In this document: positions 58,319 to 64,000 of the stretch, piece by piece
Position numbering within the stretch: the stretch's first letter is position 1
Layout: each line of letters opens with the position of its first letter
NCBI GenBank assembly: GCA_016712405.1
Contig: JADJRD010000003.1
Coordinates: forward strand, 52,501-116,500
Source of the DNA: Cellvibrio sp.
GTDB lineage: Bacteria; Pseudomonadota; Gammaproteobacteria; Pseudomonadales; Cellvibrionaceae
Reading direction: 5' to 3'
Length of the DNA: 64,000 nucleotides
Translations under genes and position numbers: made by a program
Notes under the pieces: generated by a model
The model's database searches: none
What the model was told of the DNA's origin: nothing
Seen by the model: only the letters and a program-made list of their open reading frames with translations

Positions 58319-61197
58319 TCATTCTGCCAAAATTCATCAACGCTTAAATTCTTACGCAATAAAATTTGCCATTGAATATCCTTTCCTGGCTGATCAAAGT
58401 CAACGCAAGAGTGATCATCCCTGGTGTCCATAAACAAAGTAGATTGTAATTGTTCCTGGTGGAATATTAGCGTGGCTGAATCATAGTTTGTGTTATCCCA
58501 ATCCAGACATACTTCTTGATGAGATCGTGTGACTAAAACTGTGCGAGTATTTTTTTGCAATTGCTGATTTGCAGAAGTCAGTGAAGTAGACTCTGCCTGA
58601 GTAAATATTTTTGTCGTTCCTTGGTAAATTTCTAATTTGGCAATATCGGTGTATGGCATAAACACACTGAAAAATTTTTCTGTTTTTGCGGCAGGGTGAT
58701 CTAATTCTTTTGCATCAAAATATTGACTGTAGATTTTACCTTGTGTGTCAGTTATCAGTACCTGATATTGGCCGGATTTTTGTGGTGAGCTTTGTCGGTT
58801 AATTGGCAGCAGGCGTCGTAAAGTGATGGACTGGTCGCTGCTAATGCTTCCACTAATAAACCAATTGCGCTCAATGTTGGCAGATATTTTTTGTGAGTTA
58901 ACCACTCTAAAGGCTTTGGATGGATTTTCTTCCAGATAATCTTGTGCTTTTTCATAAGAGTAATCAGAAACAAATTCGGGTGAGCAGTAACTCATCATGT
59001 CTCGATAGGAATTAGGTAAGCGAAGGCTAGTTAAATTTAGATTAATGCCAAGGCTGCCCATGCTGTTGGTGTTGTATGGGAATCGAGAGTCGAAATCTGT
59101 GGGGCCGCCGCAATTAATATGTTGTAAGCTAAAACTGTGTCCCAATTCGTGCAGCATGATTGAAAAATTCGGGTCGCGATCAGATCCTATGCCCGTTGTG
59201 CCGGGCCGAAATGCAATTCCTCCAAAGTCGTTAAAGTCGAGAAGGTCATAAACATCATCACTAAAAAAACCGTAGTAATGACTATTATCACCATCCAGAG
59301 TTTGAAGTTCTGAAATTTCGTAGAGTACATTTTCCATGTCGTCAGCAGAATCAGCAGTTGATGTGAAGGCTGTGCGGTTTTGTAAATTAATTTCACTCAG
59401 TGGCCAGGCTTCCAGAAATGCATTTTTAATGGAGTTGTGATCAGGAATCATGCCGGTGCTGGTGGTAATTTTTATGGGAACAAGAGTGATATTCAATTTA
59501 TTTGCGACTCCCCATTGCGGGGTAATGGTTTTTGTCTGATTGCCAATAGTAACAACAATACTGAGTCCGGGTTGCATCAAGCTTTTGTCTATAACAGCAT
59601 TGTAAGACTGGGTGAGAGAGTTAAAATTTTTAGTTGATAAGAGTTGCGAAGGTTTTTGTACGGTTAATGGTGTGTTAATCGCGTTAAGAGAAGCAACTAC
59701 TTGTATATCAGGAGCGGCAATAGTGGTGGAGTTGAGAATGTGTAAACGCAATAATGCATTTTTATTAGGAATTAATTTTGAATCGTTTTTGACGACGGTT
59801 TGTCCCCAATCATAAGAGTGCAAGTAGGCAGTTACTGGCGTCGTATTGGATACTGTGCTGGAAAATAATTTGTGTGAACCATAACCGTTCCATACGTCGA
59901 TTGAAATAGGGGCGTTGGTAAACACTGTGGCTAAAGTGTGTTGGTTGGTTAAATGGCAATTGTTGATAATCGCTAGAGGTGTTCTGGGTTGCTGCCCTTG
60001 TAAATCTGCAAAAATCTCACAAGTTAAGGATTGGTTGTTGGTGTTGTTAAATGACCAATTAATCTGTAAATCCGTTGATGAATAAGTTGCACTACTCATT
60101 GTTTGCAAATTATTGAGTAGGTTTGTGCAGGGTTTATCTTCATCTCCATAAAGCCCTTCATTTTGATAATCATTAAATACATTGACTCCACGATTTTCTA
60201 ATTGAGTGATGTAACTCGAATTGGTCGAGTATTTTCCAAGATGTACGCAACTGTAGTTAGCATATAAAGTTTCGTTGAGGCCCAATCCTGATGTTATTAA
60301 GGGTGACAAATCGTACACCGGCGACCCTGTAATACTTAAATAATCCAATTGGCTTTTGCTGGATAAAAAAGAGATGTCATTAATCTCGGTGTAACTAATG
60401 ATCAATCGTCTAATCGGTAAGCCGTGTATGGGGGTGATTCCAGCATTTGTTAATGGGTTTTCGCTTAGGTAAAGTCGATTTAGTTTTAATAAATTGCTAA
60501 AGCCTGACGGTAGGCTTGAAGTATTGGTGTTAGTCAGTGAGAGCGTGACAAGCTCTGTAAATGCTGAAATCGCATTTAAGTTAGTAAAGGATGATTGGGA
60601 TAAATCAAGATAATCGATTGCGGTTAATTTTTGGATGTTGGACAAGTCGCCAAGATTAAATTTTGTCATATATAAATTTTCGATTTTTGTTAAATTTTGT
60701 ATGGGGGACAATTCCAGATCAGTCATGCTATCTGCCGAATTACTGGCATCTAACCTAACGAGGTTAATGGCTGTTTCCAGCCCGACCAGTGATGTGGGGT
60801 TTTCGAGTGTCAGTTGCGTTAGGCTCTCCATTTGCAATGGTGTTATATCAGAGTTTGGGCTTAGGTTAAGTTGAATGCGAACGGCTTCTTTAACACTGGG
60901 GTCTTGGAAAAATACAAAACCATTATTGCTGGATAGACTGCTGCTGATTGAAATGCTTGTGCTGCTGGATGTTGATGTTTGTCGGGTGTAGGAGCTTGAA
61001 CGGGATGATTGAATGGAGTTTGAAGATTGCAGGGCTAAGGAGGCACTGCTTGAAACTGAGCTGACTAAAGATGAAATACTGACGGTTTGCAAAGACGAAT
61101 TTCTGATAACGCTGGTCTCATCATTGCTATCGCCTCCTCCGCCTCCACCACAGGCGCTGAGAAAGAAAAAAGATATTGCAATCCAACAGTGCTTCAT
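58315..61197 (-). CDS. Lipoprotein with leucine-rich repeats and a metzincin-type zinc protease domain
   Basis: 960 residues. Lipoprotein signal with lipobox LSAC followed by a glycine run. Residues about 25-95 are a Ser-rich linker. Residues about 105-335 are internalin-like leucine-rich repeats (LTKIENLYMTKFNLGDLSN-type units, cited in part). Residues about 480-740 hold a predicted protease: HELGHSFSLQH at about 683-693 is an HExxHxxxxxH zinc site and DMMSYC near 733 a Met-turn, both metzincin features. The last 150 residues are beta-rich. I infer a surface-anchored protease with a protein-binding module. I do not recognise the full architecture as a described family. The gene is convergent with xerC without any spacer. 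Confidence 0.8.
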   Translation of the reverse strand: MKHCWIAISFFFLSACGGGGGGDSNDETSVIRNSSLQTVSISSLVSSVSSSASLALQSSNSIQSSRSSSYTRQTSTSSSTSISISSSLSSNNGFVFFQDPSVKEAVRIQLNLSPNSDITPLQMESLTQLTLENPTSLVGLETAINLVRLDASNSADSMTDLELSPIQNLTKIENLYMTKFNLGDLSNIQKLTAIDYLDLSQSSFTNLNAISAFTELVTLSLTNTNTSSLPSGFSNLLKLNRLYLSENPLTNAGITPIHGLPIRRLIISYTEINDISFLSSKSQLDYLSITGSPVYDLSPLITSGLGLNETLYANYSCVHLGKYSTNSSYITQLENRGVNVFNDYQNEGLYGDEDKPCTNLLNNLQTMSSATYSSTDLQINWSFNNTNNQSLTCEIFADLQGQQPRTPLAIINNCHLTNQHTLATVFTNAPISIDVWNGYGSHKLFSSTVSNTTPVTAYLHSYDWGQTVVKNDSKLIPNKNALLRLHILNSTTIAAPDIQVVASLNAINTPLTVQKPSQLLSTKNFNSLTQSYNAVIDKSLMQPGLSIVVTIGNQTKTITPQWGVANKLNITLVPIKITTSTGMIPDHNSIKNAFLEAWPLSEINLQNRTAFTSTADSADDMENVLYEISELQTLDGDNSHYYGFFSDDVYDLLDFNDFGGIAFRPGTTGIGSDRDPNFSIMLHELGHSFSLQHINCGGPTDFDSRFPYNTNSMGSLGINLNLTSLRLPNSYRDMMSYCSPEFVSDYSYEKAQDYLEENPSKAFRVVNSQKISANIERNWFISGSISSDQSITLRRLLPINRQSSPQKSGQYQVLITDTQGKIYSQYFDAKELDHPAAKTEKFFSVFMPYTDIAKLEIYQGTTKIFTQAESTSLTSANQQLQKNTRTVLVTRSHQEVCLDWDNTNYDSATLIFHQEQLQSTLFMDTRDDHSCVDFDQPGKDIQWQILLRKNLSVDEFWQND

Positions 61198-61224
61198 GAT
61201 TTTCTCACCCTAAAAATACAGTTT

Positions 61225-61965
61225 TTACAAACAGGTTTTTCCAATTAAATAGGCATCTTTTTCCAGTAATTCGGTTAAATTATCGGTAGCAAAGACTTTA
61301 TCAATATAAATAGTTTCGATCTTTTTTTGTTGATTGCGCAAAATGCCGATTTGATTAAACATATCGGCATTTTTTGTTAATAAGGTTTGGAAATGATTTT
61401 TACCCATGTCTTTACCGTCAAGCCAGATTTGTGCAAAACCTTTTTTGGCGTCATTGGACCAAAGAATATGCATGGCGACTTTATGCCATTTTTTTGCCTC
61501 TGCCCCTTTTATGGAATTCCAAAAAGGTTTTTCTTGCGCGCTGGCTTTGAATGAAAAATCTTCGCCCTGAATATTAAAGCGCATCAATTGTTGCCAGGTT
61601 TGATCAGATTCCCAGTAACCCAATTCATGTCGACCTTCGAGTGTAAAAGCGTCCGGTAAATAAAAACTGAATGCATAAAAAGTTTCTTTGCCTTCATGGG
61701 TTGATCCTTTTTCGGGCGTGTAATGAAATTCACTGCGATTCAAATCAGCGCGACCATTCCATAAAAATTTTTCATCACCCGACAGTAGAATTTTGCCAGC
61801 ATATTTGCCATCGAAAACACATTCGGTTGATGCGTTGGTGGCTTCAGGGTTGGCGATCCAATGCCATTGAGAGGTATCACCTGTTTCAAAATCGGCTTGC
61901 CAGAGCGTTTTTGCTTGACTGGAGAGGGCAATCAGAAACGTTACTAAGACAAGAGTGATTTTCAT
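61225..61965 (-). CDS. Secreted polysaccharide lyase, heparin lyase I-like family
   Basis: 246 residues. Signal peptide (VTFLIALSSQA). The rest is a jelly-roll of the Polysacc_lyase (PF14099-type) family: WQADFETGDTSQWHW, AGKILLSGDE, RSEFHYTP, FYAFSFYLPDAF and WHKVAMHILWSND with YIDKV near the end. Members cleave heparin, glucuronan or other uronic-acid polymers by beta-elimination; the substrate here is unknown. ATG 61965 puts the signal peptide at the start; the upstream ATG at 62004 is less likely. Fits a polysaccharide-degrading lifestyle. Confidence 0.82.
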   Translation of the reverse strand: MKITLVLVTFLIALSSQAKTLWQADFETGDTSQWHWIANPEATNASTECVFDGKYAGKILLSGDEKFLWNGRADLNRSEFHYTPEKGSTHEGKETFYAFSFYLPDAFTLEGRHELGYWESDQTWQQLMRFNIQGEDFSFKASAQEKPFWNSIKGAEAKKWHKVAMHILWSNDAKKGFAQIWLDGKDMGKNHFQTLLTKNADMFNQIGILRNQQKKIETIYIDKVFATDNLTELLEKDAYLIGKTCL

Positions 61966-62020
61966 ATCGGATACTCCAAGGGCATAACTGAGTATAGAAA
62001 ACAAATCCTTATTTCAGGGA

Positions 62021-62054
62021 ATAAAAAAGCCGACGCACCTGAGGTGGTCGGCTT
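62021..62054 (-). terminator. Terminator of the Tat-exported protein gene
   Basis: On the minus strand: stem aagccgacc-acct / aggt-gcgtcggctt with a short loop, followed by ttttttatt. It lies 17 bases after the DUF1501-like gene stop and before the lyase gene start, so the lyase should have its own promoter. Confidence 0.88.
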
Positions 62055-62070
62055 GAACACACACATAAAC

Positions 62071-63735
62071 TCAAGCAGGAGGCGGGGTGGGGTGATCGAT
62101 ATCACCAGTACAAATGGGTTGAAATGCGGACAATCTATCCAGCATGACCGAAGAACCCAAACCATGGCCTTTGAAATACTCTTCCGCACCAAACAGGGCT
62201 TGTTCACCATGTAGAGCCATGTAGTTCAGGGTTACTAACTCGGTTAACAGATTAACGTTGTTACCCGCTGGGCTGGATGCGGTTTCCACATCGCCGCTGG
62301 CACGCATATATCCTAACTGTTGATGCCGCATTTGCTCGGCGTTGATGACCGCAGGATCGTTATTTGTTCCGCCAAGCAATACAGGTCTGTATCCTGGGTT
62401 GTAGACTAAAAAGAAGGGTGATGCGGTTTGTTGGTCATCACCCGTCCAGACACCTTTGCCGCCACCGGCAACGGAATCGTCAGTCATACCATTACTGAAA
62501 ACCGAGCCGTCACTGAAGACATAGATCATCACTGGGGTACCAAGACGGGCGGCGTATTCCAACACGGCGCCTATACAGTTGCCGACGTTTTCATCTCGAG
62601 CTTCACCGGTTGAGCGGTCGCCAGTGTGATAGTCATATCCGCCCATGGTAATGGTGCCTGCCGCTGCGTAACCATTTAACACCAGTTTCATGACTGATGC
62701 GGTTTTACGGTATTCCCCATTGCTCATAAAATCAGCGCTGCTGAAAATACCAGTCGCACCTACTATGTCTTCATCTCTTGCAGGGTCTATAGCGCTTGGA
62801 TTGCCGAATCTAGCCGCCAAATCAGCACCCTTCAGGTATTGGCATTTCAGGTCGCTGATAATCTTAGCGTTAGCCACCGGGTTTCCGGTACCTGGGCTCA
62901 CTTGATCCAATTTGTTACTGCTGATGCGATAGGTGGATTCCATTACCCGAACAATTTCTTCCTGATCCATTAGGTTTACCAGATCGCCCACATCGACTAA
63001 ACCTGTTACATCGTTAGGATTATCCACTTTGGTGGGGCGGTATTCGGTTTGGAAGTCCATATCCACCAGTGACATGCTGGCCATGGAGTTACCGCCTGAA
63101 TCGCTTGCGCGTGAGCCAATCAGATTGAGGAGTGAGCCGCCTGCACCCGCTTTGGCTATGTAGTACATAGGGTTATGCGGGTTATTGGCGGTATCATTTT
63201 CAGAGCGGGCAGGGATAACAGCACCATTAACCATGGCGCGATTAGCTATCGCCAGTCTGGCATGTATGCCTTTTAACATGGCGCTGCCAGCATGGAAGTG
63301 TAGACCCAATGATCGATCAATTAGTGGGGCGGCAACGGTATCAAGGTTGGGAGTCATGTCAGCAGGTAAGCCTTGCTTGCTATAGCCGGCTGCGGTTAAA
63401 AAATCCAATTGTCCGCCTCGTTGACCAACAAGCACATTCGAACCTGCGAAGTTAGCTCCACCTGCCAAATCAAAACAGATAAACGGAATTTTCCCATTGC
63501 CTTGTGAGGCTACACCTTTACAAGCAGCCTTTGCTGTTTGGATGTCAGATGAAAGGGTTACAGTTTGTTGGGCACTTGCCGAATTGGCAAAGAATCCAAA
63601 GCTGGAGCCGGTCACTATAGCGGCGCTCCCCATTTTGAAGCTTTGTGCAATCATCTCGCGGCGAGTCACAGGGCGAGGGTGATCATTTAACAACAAGGGA
63701 GCATTGGGGTGCAGGGGTTGTTTGTTTTTAGCCAT
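62071..63735 (-). CDS. Tat-exported DUF1501-like protein
   Basis: 554 residues. A twin-arginine signal (TRREMIAQSFKMG, with the cleavage region NSASAQQ near residue 55) shows export in folded form. The body resembles DUF1501/sulfatase-superfamily proteins: FICFDLAGGANFAGSNVLVG, DYHTGDRSTGEARDENVGN (in part) near residue 370, and GTPVMIYVFSDGSVFSNG. Such proteins are often coded next to DUF1800-type partners in secreted-protein pairs; here the upstream gene (63761 onwards) is cut by the window end. Enzyme activity and substrate are unknown. Confidence 0.75.
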   Translation of the reverse strand: MAKNKQPLHPNAPLLLNDHPRPVTRREMIAQSFKMGSAAIVTGSSFGFFANSASAQQTVTLSSDIQTAKAACKGVASQGNGKIPFICFDLAGGANFAGSNVLVGQRGGQLDFLTAAGYSKQGLPADMTPNLDTVAAPLIDRSLGLHFHAGSAMLKGIHARLAIANRAMVNGAVIPARSENDTANNPHNPMYYIAKAGAGGSLLNLIGSRASDSGGNSMASMSLVDMDFQTEYRPTKVDNPNDVTGLVDVGDLVNLMDQEEIVRVMESTYRISSNKLDQVSPGTGNPVANAKIISDLKCQYLKGADLAARFGNPSAIDPARDEDIVGATGIFSSADFMSNGEYRKTASVMKLVLNGYAAAGTITMGGYDYHTGDRSTGEARDENVGNCIGAVLEYAARLGTPVMIYVFSDGSVFSNGMTDDSVAGGGKGVWTGDDQQTASPFFLVYNPGYRPVLLGGTNNDPAVINAEQMRHQQLGYMRASGDVETASSPAGNNVNLLTELVTLNYMALHGEQALFGAEEYFKGHGLGSSVMLDRLSAFQPICTGDIDHPTPPPA

Positions 63736-63760
63736 GATAGTTTCTCTGCGCTCAGGTTGA

Positions 63761-64000
63761 TTATTGCAACAGCATCACTGCACTGCCCATGCTGGCGGCG
63801 CAGGCGGCTTTGACGGTTGTGCGGGTGGTGCCCGTGGCTGAAATAGTGCTAATCAAATTACCCAACTCAGTCCGCAACACGCTTGGATCAGCCTGGTTGG
63901 ACAGTTTAGATGGCCCGCCTGACGTATTGTCTACTTCGTCTGCCAGCAGTTTACTCAGAAGAGGATTGATAATTTGATTGCGGCCATCTTCATTTGCAAA
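63761..64000 (-). CDS. C-terminal end of an unidentified protein (runs off the window)
   Basis: An open frame of 79 codons enters from the right edge and stops at 63761-63763 (reading ...SAVMLLQ stop), 25 bases before the Tat-exported protein gene. It contains NPLLSKLLADEVDN and ISTISATGTTRTTVKAACAASMGSAVML. The small, Ala/Gly/Thr-rich end with a hydrophobic finish is probably the C-terminus of a secreted protein cotranscribed with the DUF1501-like gene. Too little is present for identification. Confidence 0.7.
   Translation of the reverse strand, partial: FANEDGRNQIINPLLSKLLADEVDNTSGGPSKLSNQADPSVLRTELGNLISTISATGTTRTTVKAACAASMGSAVMLLQ

Overview
The window looks like a chromosomal segment of a gammaproteobacterium of the Cellvibrio/Saccharophagus/Teredinibacter group (inference). 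The reasons are a fused BioH-BioC biotin enzyme as known from that group, serine-rich linkers in secreted proteins, a heparinase-like polysaccharide lyase, and gammaproteobacterial gene orders: metY-rimP-nusA-infB-rbfA-truB-rpsO-pnp; rsmI facing lpoA-yraN-diaA; smpB facing ratA-rnfH; bamE facing fur; lptM-lysA-dapF-DUF484-xerC. Base composition is moderately AT-rich. No prophage, CRISPR array or insertion sequence is seen.

Layout. 1-2.6 kb: 3' three quarters of a 23S rRNA, then 5S rRNA and terminator. 2.7-7.7 kb: HolD-like gene, rimI, a MATE transporter, prfC and an orphan gene. 7.7-14.1 kb: a TonB-domain secreted protein, a cyclic-nucleotide-binding protein, a PilZ protein, an AlgP-like histone-H1-type protein with 33-bp repeats, two tandem orphan ExbD genes and a YbaK deacylase. 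14.3-25.3 kb, mostly minus strand: aminotransferase, M48 protease with LemA, diaA-yraN-lpoA, rsmI (plus), an overlapping trypsin-like protease/FHA pair and comF. 25.5-31.8 kb: a periplasmic binding-protein-like gene, then bioB-bioF-bioHC-bioD and a DUF2459 lipoprotein. 32-33 kb: a small flagellar-rod-like protein and a SprA-type putative metalloprotease. 33.2-42.5 kb: initiator tRNA and the translation/RNA operon. 42.6-45 kb: a second binding-protein-like gene, smpB, ratA and rnfH. 45-53.1 kb: a signalling block of hybrid histidine kinase, receiver protein, HD-GYP and GGDEF-EAL proteins, lying between rnfH and bamE. 53.2-58.3 kb: bamE, fur, lptM, lysA, dapF, DUF484 gene and xerC. 58.3-64 kb, minus strand: a large LRR-metzincin lipoprotein, a polysaccharide lyase, a Tat-exported DUF1501-like protein and the C-terminus of another protein.

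The most important caveat is that at least twelve genes, several of them core or essential (infB, rbfA, smpB, fur, lysA, lpoA, prfC), carry single-base frameshifts, nearly all in or beside short homopolymers. I read these as sequencing or assembly indels rather than biology and have annotated the genes across them. The best candidates for something less described are a strongly folded leader before the GGDEF-EAL gene, the LRR-metzincin lipoprotein, the protease/FHA pair, the orphan ExbD pair, and a family of GC-rich palindromic repeats, one of which supplies the bioF ribosome binding site.
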